From Actinomycetes bacterium (GTDB lineage Bacteria; Actinomycetota; Acidimicrobiia; Acidimicrobiales; SZUA-35), in assembly GCA_024227975.1 (NCBI GenBank), contig JAAETV010000173.1:1-6402 (forward strand): a stretch of DNA of 6,402 nucleotides, given 5' to 3'. This document shows positions 1-5,665 of the stretch, piece by piece. The position numbers were made by a program, and so were the translations under genes. The notes below the pieces were generated by a model. That model made no database searches. It was not told the DNA's origin and saw only the letters and a list, made by a program, of their open reading frames with translations. Each line of letters opens with the position of its first letter. Position 1 is the first letter of the stretch.

Positions 1-226
1 AGTGCAGAAACAACCACTGGCGCAACCGATTGGAGCGAACCACAGCCCCGACGCCGAGCAAACACGCAGTCACTGAAGACCACCCGACAACGAAGGCACT
101 TCTCCGCACAGCAGTACACCGGCCCCCGGGCCGCCGCTCGCCACAGACAGTGACGACAAAGCGATCGTCGAGCTGGTCAGACTCGTCGCACCATCCGTGG
201 TCGTGTCCCCGGATGGTCGGGGCGGA

Positions 227-448
227 CTACTTCCCCAGGAGGTGAGTCGCGCCCGGATCGCGTGCTCGCCGATACCCGCCCCCGGCGCTGCCGAGTTCGT
301 CGACCTCGCCGCTGAAATAGCTGACTCCGTAGTCTCTCGACGCAGCAGCAATGTTGTCGATCCGCTCGGAAGTCCCGGCACTCCTAGCACTGCTACTACT
401 GGACCGGAACGCCCGCCAGAAGTCTCGGAGACTCTTCACGATGCCCAT
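227..448 (-). CDS. Possible small hypothetical protein (73 aa)
   Basis: I do not recognise this protein. It would begin MGIVKSLRDFWRAF, continue with a Ser/Ala-rich stretch (residues about 16-26) and end in a Gly/Arg-rich tail. No signal peptide or membrane segment is seen. The ATG at 448 is chosen because a TAnnnT hexamer (TACGAT) ends six bases upstream and a GGGACA element lies 17 bases further up, which would make a leaderless transcript starting at the ATG. About 73% of third positions are G or C, better than its first positions (about 59%), but the opposite strand is also open over the same triplets and looks coding in part. Treat it as a candidate only; it may be a chance ORF in decayed DNA. 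Confidence 0.28.
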   Translation of the reverse strand: MGIVKSLRDFWRAFRSSSSSARSAGTSERIDNIAAASRDYGVSYFSGEVDELGSAGGGYRRARDPGATHLLGK

Positions 449-454
449 CGATGT

Positions 455-483
455 ATCGTAATACCGTGCACGCTGCCTGTCCC
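455..483 (-). promoter_or_regulatory. Candidate promoter for the small ORF at 227-448
   Basis: Read on the minus strand, GGGACA (483-478; four of six match TTGACA) is followed after 17 bases by TACGAT (460-455, TAnnnT type). Six bases separate the hexamer from the ATG at 448, so transcription would start at or next to the start codon. The call is based on matching consensus elements only. Confidence 0.3.
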
Positions 484-539
484 CTCGGTCGGGGGTAGGC
501 CGCTCAAGCGATCCCTGGTGCCCTGCTTGCCCGACCGAG
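484..539. repeat. Perfect 10-bp inverted repeat with 36-bp spacer
   Basis: CTCGGTCGGG at 484-493 is the exact reverse complement of CCCGACCGAG at 530-539. It sits directly upstream of the candidate minus-strand promoter at 455-483. It could be a two-site operator or a large-loop hairpin. No T-run follows either arm, so a classical terminator is unlikely. Confidence 0.5.
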
Positions 540-654
540 TCCGCCACCTGAGTGCTACTTAATGTCGGGCTGAGCTGGGCTGATGCGCCCTGCCGGCGTA
601 CCGAGCACCGAGGGTGCCCTACATCCCTGCCGGTTGTGAGCGGCCGAAGCTGCA

Positions 655-660
655 TAACCT
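655..660 (+). promoter_or_regulatory. -10-like element of the gene at 667
   Basis: TAACCT (TAnnnT) ends six bases before the GTG at 667, the spacing expected when transcription starts at the start codon. TTGTGA at 634-639 could serve as a -35 element but the spacing of 15 is short. No Shine-Dalgarno sequence is visible, which supports leaderless initiation. Confidence 0.35.
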
Positions 661-666
661 GACGCC

Positions 667-1092
667 GTGCTCGGCTTTGCGGTCACGCTCGTCATCGAAG
701 AGATCAAGCGCGTCGCCAGCGAGCAGTACGAGGTTGCTGATGACGGATCGATCGTGTTCACCGGCGGCGGCTCGGTTGTTGATCGCTTCGCTCCTGGCGA
801 ATGGATGGAGGTGAATAGCATCGGGATCCGACTCTCTGAAACGTGGCCGCCTCCCGAACTCGCTTTGGAGATCGACACCGTCGCCGAACGACTCGGCGTT
901 CACTACGGCCACTATGTCCATGCTCTTCGAGACCTTGACCGTTTTGAGAGCTGGCGCATGAACGAACTCGAGGACCTGACCACCGCAGTGTTCACTGCGA
1001 TCGGTGATGAGGACCCTCACGCATCTGAGTCTCAAAACGAGAGAAGCGATGTTCGGGATCTGATCGCGCGAGGATTTGGTGTCCGGGCCTAG
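667..1092 (+). CDS. Hypothetical acidic protein (141 aa)
   Basis: I do not recognise the family. The 141-residue product is acidic and soluble-looking, with no signal peptide and no long hydrophobic segment. The N-terminal third (IEEIKRVASEQYEVADDGSIV, from about residue 10, with a Gly-rich turn FTGGGS after it) looks like a mixed alpha/beta start. The middle (residues about 62-100) has amphipathic helix character and is rich in Tyr, His and Trp; the C-terminus is a charged tail. Third codon positions are clearly GC-biased, unlike the flanking DNA. GTG 667 is chosen because no other start lies nearby and a TAnnnT hexamer is six bases upstream. It stands alone, with poorly coding DNA on both sides. 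A 219-residue antisense ORF over the same bases is judged a shadow. Confidence 0.72.
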   Translation: MLGFAVTLVIEEIKRVASEQYEVADDGSIVFTGGGSVVDRFAPGEWMEVNSIGIRLSETWPPPELALEIDTVAERLGVHYGHYVHALRDLDRFESWRMNELEDLTTAVFTAIGDEDPHASESQNERSDVRDLIARGFGVRA

Positions 1093-1149
1093 CGAGTTCC
1101 GCCGTCCGAGTTCTACACGACCCGAGTGCTCGACAACGCCTGGACATCG

Positions 1150-1617
1150 TGACCTGCGTTGTCTCAGGGTCGTCGGGGGCGCAGGTGCTGAGACGGATCG
1201 CGGCGTTGAATATCCAAGAGTTGTTCTCGTACTCTCGGAGGCGTTCGATCTGACCGTGGCTCGTGGTGAAGCCACCACTCTGGACCCCAGCGAGTGACCT
1301 TCCCATACCGGGTGAGCACGAGTCCATCAGCAAAGGTCGACGCCGGTAGGCGCAGGTTCCGCACGAGCGGATCCTCGATCGCACGAGATCGGAAGACCCC
1401 AAGCTCAACGTCATACTCACGCCGGGCGACAGCCCCGATTCTCACAATCGACCAGCCAACCGATCGACAGGCTCGGGTTGAAGATCTGGCGGGCGTGTAG
1501 CCGCTAGACGTGTTGGGGCCGTGGCGTAGCTCAGGGAGCGAAACGGACCCGGGAATCCTCTCGGGAGATCGGGTCACCTACATCTTCGACATCGAGACCC
1601 TCAAACACGACACCCAT
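1150..1617 (-). pseudogene. Decayed or frameshifted gene of unknown function
   Basis: Protein-like sequence runs along the minus strand but changes frame. The ATG at 1617 has a GGAG six bases upstream and opens MGVVFEGLDVEDVGDPIS, which stops at 1531. The longest single frame (1577-1164, 137 codons, GTG start) contains a good stretch at about 1450-1290 (RREYDVELGVFRSRAIEDPL, then VRNLRLPASTFADGLVLTRY). From about 1290 to 1150 the best frame is the third one (SGGFTTSHGQIERLREYE, then NNSWIFNAAIRLSTCAPDD), with about 80% GC at third positions. Joined, these would make one protein of roughly 150 residues. I do not recognise it. Either the gene is dead, or several indels were introduced in sequencing. 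It lies just downstream of the lipoprotein gene on the same strand, so it may once have been in one operon with it. If it is not decayed, the 1164-1577 frame is the one a gene caller would report. Confidence 0.4.
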
Positions 1618-1687
1618 CGACCACTCCCCGGTCCCGTTGGGCGAAGTCGAAATGACGTTCTCGGCGCAGATGATCAGCGAACCCCGC

Positions 1688-2281
1688 CTAGGGAGAGATG
1701 GTGGTGGGAGGGGTGCTGAACACGTCCTCGGGATTCTCCGGGAAATACTCACAGCCGAGGAAAGCTTCGACGACCTCTTTCATCTCGCTGGGAAGCCAGG
1801 GTGTGTCGGCGAAGGCTTCGCGATCGGAAGTGGCGTCGAGCTCGGCCTGGAACTCGCTGCAAACGGCCGATCCTTCCACAAGAGCTGCGGCGAACGCGTC
1901 GGCCTCTACGCTTTGCAGGATTTGCTCCCAGTCGGCGGTGGTGGCGGCGCGGGTAGCCAATGCCTGCTCGACCGAGATCATGGAGGCCTCCCAGTCCAAG
2001 AGGAGGCGGTGGAGGTCGGCGACCTGCGCGGGAGGATCGAGAGCCTCCATTGCTTCCATGGCCTCGATACGAATTGCCGTGCTCCCTTCCAGCAACGTCT
2101 TCAGGTCATCGGTTGTGGGGTCGGCTTGCTGCGAATACTCAGCCTGTAGTGCATCTGCTTGCGGTGTCACCCGTACTCCGAGAGCGTGGAGGCCATCGAC
2201 GTACTCGGTCAGCGACATCTCGTCCGCGGCACAACCTGAGACCGCCAGAGCCAGACAGACACCGACAAGCACATGACGCAT
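1688..2281 (-). CDS. Secreted lipoprotein of unknown function (197 aa)
   Basis: The N-terminus MRHVLVGVCLALAVSGC is a lipoprotein signal peptide: a short basic start, a hydrophobic core and a lipobox V-S-G-C with the lipidated Cys at residue 17. The mature protein should be anchored to the outer face of the cytoplasmic membrane. It is acidic and mostly helical, with the pattern seen in many actinobacterial lipoproteins: a Tyr-containing first helix (EYVDGLHALGVRV, from about 26), a LDPP turn near 81-84 followed by a His/Leu/Asp helix, and a C-terminal Pro/Thr-rich end. Cys141 and Cys177 could form a disulfide once exported. No enzymatic motif is visible. The ATG at 2281 fits the signal peptide length and has a -10-like hexamer six bases upstream. 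It is transcribed in the same direction as the upstream hydratase but is separated from it by about 400 bases and a hairpin, so it probably has its own promoter. Confidence 0.85.
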   Translation of the reverse strand: MRHVLVGVCLALAVSGCAADEMSLTEYVDGLHALGVRVTPQADALQAEYSQQADPTTDDLKTLLEGSTAIRIEAMEAMEALDPPAQVADLHRLLLDWEASMISVEQALATRAATTADWEQILQSVEADAFAAALVEGSAVCSEFQAELDATSDREAFADTPWLPSEMKEVVEAFLGCEYFPENPEDVFSTPPTTISP

Positions 2282-2287
2282 TGGCGT

Positions 2288-2293
2288 ATCTTA
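2288..2293 (-). promoter_or_regulatory. -10-like element of the lipoprotein gene
   Basis: On the minus strand TAAGAT, inside the AT-rich run TATAAGAT, ends six bases before the ATG at 2281. No Shine-Dalgarno sequence is present, so a leaderless transcript is likely. No clear -35 element is seen. Confidence 0.42.
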
Positions 2294-2627
2294 TACTCAA
2301 CAGATATTCGGCTCTCTCTCGCCATAGATGCTCAGTACTCGAACCAGCCACCCGAGAACCCTCCACGATGATCTCCAGCGACCAACCCCCGAAGAGTCGC
2401 TGGGCGACCGCCGAACGGCCACACTTGACCCCCATCCACACGGCCACAAGGCTCTAAACCGACCACGCCAGTCCGGTCACAACGGGAGCGCTGTTAAACG
2501 CGCGGCCGACCAGGGGCGAACACAGCCGGCCGGTTTGCTGCTGCACGTGACCCGGGCCAACACGCCGGTTACCACTCGGTCGGTTGTTATCTAGCGGGGT
2601 TGTGTCGAGACCTGTGAGCGCTGGTTG

Positions 2628-2650
2628 TGTCCGGGGGGTTCATCCGGACA
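2628..2650 (-). terminator. Candidate terminator hairpin after the hydratase gene
   Basis: TGTCCGG (2628-2634) and CCGGACA (2644-2650) form a perfect 7-bp GC-rich stem with a 9-base loop, beginning 33 bases beyond the hydratase stop codon. No T-run follows, so it would be a U-less terminator or only an mRNA-stabilising hairpin. Confidence 0.35.
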
Positions 2651-2682
2651 ACTGGATTGGTCGGTGTCAGATCTCTGGCCGG

Positions 2683-3480
2683 CTAGCGGCCTTGGAAGCT
2701 GGCCGGGCGCTTCTCGACGAAAGAGGCGAGCCCCTCCTCAAAGTCTTCGGATCCAGCGGTACGGGTCCTCATCGCCGTCACTTCGGCGAAGCCCGCCTCC
2801 TCCCCCTGCTGGAGGGCGACGAGAGCGGCCCGCTTGATCTCCTGGACCGCTAGCGGTGCACACTGGGTGATCTCAGCCGCCAGTTGGCGGGCCCGTTCGA
2901 CCTGGGTCCCGACCGGTACGACCTCCTGGACGAAGCCGAGCTCCCTGGCCCGTTGGGCATCGAACTCATCGGCTCGCAGGAGGTGGTACATGGCGTTGCC
3001 CCAACCGGCCCGCTCGACGTAGCGGACGTGGGCACCGCCGAACACGGCCAGACCGCGCTTGGGTTCCAGCTGGGCGAAGCGGGCGTTGTCGGCCGCGACC
3101 ACAATGTCAGCGGCCAGCATCATCTCGATCCCGATGGTGAACGTGATGCCCTGAACCGCCATCACGACTGGCTTGCGGCACCGCCGACCCATTCCGAACG
3201 GGTCGACTCCCTCTCTCGGTGCTCGGGTGGTCTCGCCCCGCATCGAGCCAGCGAAGCGTGGGAGGTCGAGTCCGGCCGTGGTGTGAGGGCCGGCGAAGCT
3301 GACCACACCGACCCACAGCTGCTCGTCCTCGTCGAGGGTGGTCAGGTGGTCCGAGAGCTGGTCCATCATCTCGGGAGTGAAGCCGTTCATCTTGTTCGAC
3401 CGGTCGATGGTGATGTGCATGACCCGGCCGTCGACCTCGGCGATGACTGTGCCATCGGTACTGGTGGATGCGTCTGTCAT
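2683..3480 (-). CDS. Crotonase-family enoyl-CoA hydratase (265 aa)
   Basis: A full-length member of the enoyl-CoA hydratase/isomerase (crotonase) family, cytoplasmic; the usual reaction is hydration of a trans-2-enoyl-CoA in fatty acid or related acyl-CoA breakdown. Aligning with rat mitochondrial hydratase from memory, Glu119 (GIEMMLAAD) matches Glu144 and Glu139 (QLEPKRG) matches Glu164, so both catalytic glutamates are present. The first oxyanion-hole region is TTAGLDL (67-73). The second, usually a Gly-rich GGG before the first Glu, is TIG (115-117). The C-terminal SEDFEEGLASFVEKR (about 244-258) is the standard family helix. These support a true hydratase, but the substrate cannot be told. 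The ATG at 3480 has a strong GAGGAG ribosome site five bases upstream and overlaps the stop of the HxlR-type gene (ATGA), so the two are co-transcribed and probably translationally coupled. Confidence 0.94.
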   Translation of the reverse strand: MTDASTSTDGTVIAEVDGRVMHITIDRSNKMNGFTPEMMDQLSDHLTTLDEDEQLWVGVVSFAGPHTTAGLDLPRFAGSMRGETTRAPREGVDPFGMGRRCRKPVVMAVQGITFTIGIEMMLAADIVVAADNARFAQLEPKRGLAVFGGAHVRYVERAGWGNAMYHLLRADEFDAQRARELGFVQEVVPVGTQVERARQLAAEITQCAPLAVQEIKRAALVALQQGEEAGFAEVTAMRTRTAGSEDFEEGLASFVEKRPASFQGR

Positions 3481-3986
3481 GGCGACTCCTCGCGTGGTGT
3501 TGGTCTGGCGGCTGGACGGTGGTCGGTGAAGACGTCGGGGTAGCCCGGCCCTGCGCTCGGGATTACCCGGCGCGAGTCGATCGAGCCGCCACAGGAACCA
3601 CAGACCAACGTTGTCCCGAGAGCGTGACCACAGTCGGCGTGGGTGAAGGTGACCGGAGGACCGGCCGGCGTGCCGGCCCAGTCATCGCCCCACTGGGCCA
3701 GTGCGAGCAGGACGGGAAAGAGCGCTTCGCCCTTCTCGGTGAGTCGGTACTCATGACGGCTCGGATGCTGCTGGTACTCGACGCGATCGAAGATCCCGTT
3801 GGCTACCAGGCGCTTGAGCCGGTCGGACACCACGGTCTTCTGGGCCCCGGTGAAGGCAACGAAGTCGGAGAAGCGGCGACGCCCGTAGAACGCTTCTCGA
3901 AGAACCAGAAGGCTCCAGGTGTCGCCGATGCCAGCCAGGGCCCGAGCCATGGGGCAGGGCTGGTTATCGATCTCGTCGAGCTTCAT
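3477..3986 (-). CDS. HxlR-family transcriptional regulator (169 aa)
   Basis: A winged-helix DNA-binding regulator of the HxlR type, acting as a dimer. The family core spans about residues 11-105: CPMARALAGIGDTWSLLVLR (11-30), the recognition region with AQKTVVSDRLKRLVANGI (48-65) and the wing YRLTEKGEALFPVL (80-93). Cys11 sits where many HxlR-type regulators carry a redox- or electrophile-sensing cysteine. The C-terminal extension (116-140) has H-x2-C-x-H and C-x2-C (His116, Cys119, His121, Cys129, Cys132), a possible zinc-binding cluster. ATG 3986 is preferred to a TTG nine bases upstream because AGGG lies nine bases before the ATG but touches the TTG. It is the first gene of an operon with the hydratase, overlapping it by 4 bases, and the repeats at 4001-4034 suggest autoregulation. 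A role in controlling the hydratase is inferred from position only. Confidence 0.92.
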   Translation of the reverse strand: MKLDEIDNQPCPMARALAGIGDTWSLLVLREAFYGRRRFSDFVAFTGAQKTVVSDRLKRLVANGIFDRVEYQQHPSRHEYRLTEKGEALFPVLLALAQWGDDWAGTPAGPPVTFTHADCGHALGTTLVCGSCGGSIDSRRVIPSAGPGYPDVFTDHRPAARPTPREESP

Positions 3987-4000
3987 TGTTGGCAACCCTA

Positions 4001-4034
4001 CACTACCTCAGTAGCTTGAGGCTACTCAGTAGTG
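4001..4034 (-). promoter_or_regulatory. Operator-like repeat cluster before the HxlR-type gene
   Basis: Two related sites lie 15-48 bases upstream of the ATG at 3986. CTACTCAGTAG (4022-4032) is a palindrome around its central base; CTACCTCAGTAG (4003-4014) is a looser version. They share CTCAGTAG in direct orientation 18 bases apart, and GTAGC/GCTAC (4011-4025) form a further inverted pair. The outer ends CACTAC and GTAGTG are also complementary. Two TAnnnT hexamers, TAGTGT (4005-4000) and TAGGGT (4000-3995) on the minus strand, overlap or adjoin the cluster, so a bound dimer would block transcription. This fits autoregulation by the adjacent HxlR-type protein; the divergent stress gene might also respond. 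Confidence 0.6.
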
Positions 4035-4097
4035 ATTGACTACCCACTTGATGCGGAGTCGTGGTTGCTGTCACCGTGGCCGGTCTTCGCCGTCCGC

Positions 4098-4111
4098 TCG
4101 ATCGCGATCGA
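4098..4111. repeat. 14-bp perfect palindrome in the divergent promoter region
   Basis: TCGATCGCGATCGA is self-complementary over 14 bases and lies between the HxlR-type gene and the stress-protein gene. It may be a regulatory site, but GATC/CGATCG-rich palindromes also arise by chance in GC-rich DNA. Confidence 0.4.
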
Positions 4112-4189
4112 CGAGCCAGCGCGACGGTTGGGACGTCCGCCCCTGCCCCGATCCGCCGAGGTTGATCATGATGATGGCTATCGAGGTTT

Positions 4190-4193
4190 GGAG
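4190..4193 (+). promoter_or_regulatory. Ribosome binding site fixing the GTG start at 4199
   Basis: GGAG lies five bases before GTG 4199. An in-frame TGA at 4172 and the absence of any other start codon in between make this GTG the only possible upstream start. Confidence 0.65.
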
Positions 4194-4198
4194 TTCGG

Positions 4199-4963
4199 GT
4201 GATCACGAGGGTTGTAGTCCCGGTCGACGCATATAACGCTTCCTTGCGGGCCCTCCGGCCGGCGAGGGTGCTTGCCGATGCCGCCGGGGCCGAATTGGTC
4301 GCGGCGACAGTTGTGGCCAAGATCGGCGAAAGAGGTGACGTCCAGGCGCAGCTCATTCGAAGGATCACCGACTCCGGCACCGAGGTCGACAGCTGTGTTG
4401 TCGAGGTCAACGGCTACGCCGTGGGGCAGGGCCTTGAATCGTTGTGCCGGGGGCCGGAGGTGCTCGTTGTGACGACCACGCCAGGCCATCCCCACAACCG
4501 ACTCTGGACCGGCAGTGTTGCCGAGGAGCTCGTCCACATGCGACCAGAGGGTGCAACCGTACTCGTCGGCCCCGCGGTCAGCATCGACCGGTTCGGGCTC
4601 GACGGCCCGATGATCGGATGCATCGACCCCCGGCGCACGTCTGACGAGCTGTTGCGCATGACCGGTGAGTTCTCCCAGGAGTTCGGGTTGGAGGCCCGGT
4701 TCGCCACGGTGATCGAGCCGGCAATGGAACCCACAGCGATCGACCTCGTGCTCGAAGATGTGAAACTCGACGTGCTGCACGCCGGCCATCCGACGAAGGC
4801 GATCGTAGAGCTCGGTGATCGGCTCGGGGCCTCGATGCTGTCTGTTGGGACCCGGCGACGGGACGCGTTGTCCCGGTTGGCTTTCGGCAGCGTTGCCATC
4901 GATCTTGTCGTCGAGGCCCATCAGCCTGTCCTCGCCATGCACGACTACGTCGCAAAGCACTGA
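4199..4963 (+). CDS. Two-domain universal stress protein (UspA family, 254 aa)
   Basis: Two tandem Usp domains, about residues 1-125 and 135-250, each with the HUP-type alternating beta/alpha pattern. Domain 1 opens TRVVVPVDAYNASLRAL, with the usual Asp (Asp10) after the first strand, and ends at TGSVAEELVHM. Domain 2 opens MIGCIDPRRTSDELL (Asp143) and ends at FGSVAIDLVVEAHQPVLAM. The nucleotide loop G-x2-G-x9-G-S/T is only partly kept: domain 1 has T92 and P95 in place of the first two glycines before G105-S106; domain 2 keeps G217 but has R220 for the second, before G230-S231. ATP binding is therefore uncertain, least so in domain 2. At 254 residues it is slightly shorter than typical two-domain Usps of about 290. 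It is cytoplasmic, transcribed divergently from the HxlR-type operon. Its precise stress role cannot be told from sequence. Confidence 0.9.
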   Translation: MITRVVVPVDAYNASLRALRPARVLADAAGAELVAATVVAKIGERGDVQAQLIRRITDSGTEVDSCVVEVNGYAVGQGLESLCRGPEVLVVTTTPGHPHNRLWTGSVAEELVHMRPEGATVLVGPAVSIDRFGLDGPMIGCIDPRRTSDELLRMTGEFSQEFGLEARFATVIEPAMEPTAIDLVLEDVKLDVLHAGHPTKAIVELGDRLGASMLSVGTRRRDALSRLAFGSVAIDLVVEAHQPVLAMHDYVAKH

Positions 4964-5056
4964 AGAGAGCGCACCCAGATCTTGACCCCAGAGCCCTCGA
5001 CAATCGGATGACGTCAGCCGGTTCTCGAGCCAGACTAGGCCAGGGATACAACCAAA

Positions 5057-5095
5057 CCTAGAGAACAGACCGACGGTCATCGAGTGTTCTCAAGG
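5057..5095. repeat. Imperfect 11-bp inverted repeat before the VOC gene
   Basis: CCTAGAGAACA (5057-5067) pairs with TGTTCTCAAGG (5085-5095) at 10 of 11 positions, and GACC-GAC-GGTC (5068-5078) forms a small nested hairpin in the 17-base spacer. It lies 94 bases after the stress-protein stop and 59 before the ATG at 5154. It could be a transcription terminator without a T-run or an operator for the VOC gene. Confidence 0.5.
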
Positions 5096-5140
5096 CTCAG
5101 CGCACAAACCACATTCTCCCTGCCGGTTCTGAGTGGGGCG

Positions 5141-5146
5141 TAGCAT
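5141..5146 (+). promoter_or_regulatory. -10-like element of the VOC gene
   Basis: TAGCAT ends seven bases before ATG 5154, again without a Shine-Dalgarno sequence, fitting a leaderless transcript. No convincing -35 element is seen at 16-18 bases. Confidence 0.4.
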
Positions 5147-5153
5147 GCGGTCC

Positions 5154-5508
5154 ATGAGTCTCGAATGGGAGCAAACGATCATTTAACGCAGATGATCCGG
5201 CGACCCTGGGAAGCTGGTGGAGGAACGCTCTCGGCTGGGTGATCGTCAACGAGGACCCGGAAGAGTTCGAGATCCGACCGGCAGCCGACCGCCTTCCCGG
5301 GCTGCTGTTCGTTCGGGTCGACCAAGCCAAGGTAACCAAGAACCGTCTTCACCTCGACTTCAGGCCAGACAACCAGACCAGAGAGGTCGACCGCCTCTTG
5401 GACCTCGGAGCCTCGCGGGTAGACATCGGCCAAGGTCGCCAGACATGGGTCGTGCTCGCCGACCCCGAGGGCAATGAATTCTGCATCCTGAGCTCACGCG
5501 CTCGATAG
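5154..5508 (+). pseudogene. VOC/glyoxalase-like protein, frameshifted after codon 10
   Basis: The start ATG 5154 gives MSLEWEQTII and then TAA (5184-5186). One frame over, the family's next block follows at once: NADDPATLGSWWRNALGW from 5185, then VNEDPEEFEIRP, LPGLLFVRV, NRLHLDFRP and ending ADPEGNEFCIL. Removing one T from the TTT at 5182-5184 restores a continuous 117-residue protein, the normal size for single-domain Glyoxalase_6-type VOC proteins. The His of NRLHLDF and the Glu of GNEFCIL are in the positions of usual metal ligands of this fold. Such proteins are cytoplasmic; most have no known substrate. Codon bias is good throughout the downstream part, so the break is recent or a sequencing error. 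A caller unaware of the shift would start at GTG 5239 and lose the first 28 residues, including the first strand and helix. The position upstream has a leaderless-type -10 element. Confidence 0.85.
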
Positions 5509-5632
5509 CGGCACCACTGCCGTGATCGGAAAGGCTCGTCGGGGACCCCTCGTGGACTCGGGTCGCGCCGACTGGCCTCTCGGCTTCGTCTAGGGGCTGG
5601 GGTCCGGGGGCACCTAGGGGACGCCGGTCTCC

Positions 5633-5649
5633 CACATCCGGTCGATGTG
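5633..5649 (-). terminator. Weak terminator-like hairpin
   Basis: CACATC (5633-5638) and GATGTG (5644-5649) form a 6-bp stem with a 5-base loop, 17 bases beyond the stop of the minus-strand ORF ending at 5666 and 125 bases after the VOC gene. There is no T-run. CTAGGGG occurs twice just to the left (5590 and 5614). Confidence 0.22.
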
Positions 5650-5665
5650 ACCGGCGAGGAGGCTA

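Larger units (their letters stand above)
1..660. other. Left flank without a confident gene
   Basis: No reading frame here is convincing. On the plus strand one frame stays open from about 77 to 562; its 98-345 part is rich in G-starting codons and reads as a Pro/Ser-rich linker followed by a hydrophobic/acidic stretch (DDKAIVELVRLVAP from 152), but it has no good start. The same triplets read on the minus strand give the small ORF listed at 227-448. The rest (449-660) has no coding character. It holds an inverted repeat at 484-539, a tandem GGGCTGA pair (567 and 577), a small hairpin GCACC-GAG-GGTGC (605-617) and the promoter of the next gene. It could be decayed coding DNA or plain intergenic sequence. 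Confidence 0.4.
2282..2682. other. Intergenic region between hydratase and lipoprotein genes
   Basis: Open frames exist here on both strands but none shows domain-like sequence or consistent codon bias. The region holds the lipoprotein promoter at its left end, a CCGGCCGG palindrome near 2526, a GGTTGTGTC direct repeat (2598-2606 and 2623-2631, 25 bases apart) and a hairpin at 2628-2650 behind the hydratase gene. Confidence 0.5.

Noticed and set aside
619..1278. 219-codon minus-strand frame over the gene at 667-1092
   Set aside because: Its composition is that of an antisense shadow and it extends into poorly coding DNA; the plus-strand gene has a better start context.
1511..1585. Possible tRNA, from the string GTAGCTCAGGGAGC
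   Set aside because: It recalls a D-arm, but there is no T-loop (GTTCRA), no anticodon stem and no matching acceptor arms.
1637..2149. 170-codon plus-strand frame over the lipoprotein gene
   Set aside because: The minus strand has a clear lipobox signal peptide and a consistent start; the plus frame has none of these.
2328..2594. 88-codon plus-strand frame in the intergenic region
   Set aside because: It is rich in His, Arg, Thr and Pro without domain-like sequence or start signal, and codon bias is weak.
2884..3543. 219-codon plus-strand frame over the hydratase gene
   Set aside because: The minus-strand reading has both catalytic glutamates and full family length, so the plus frame is a shadow.
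4178..5080. 300-codon open frame on the minus strand across the stress-protein gene
   Set aside because: It is antisense to a clear two-domain Usp, has no recognisable domain, and long antisense frames are common opposite GC-rich genes.
5064..5089. SOS/LexA-type box (GAAC...GTTC)
   Set aside because: The half-sites are far too widely spaced for the actinobacterial LexA box.
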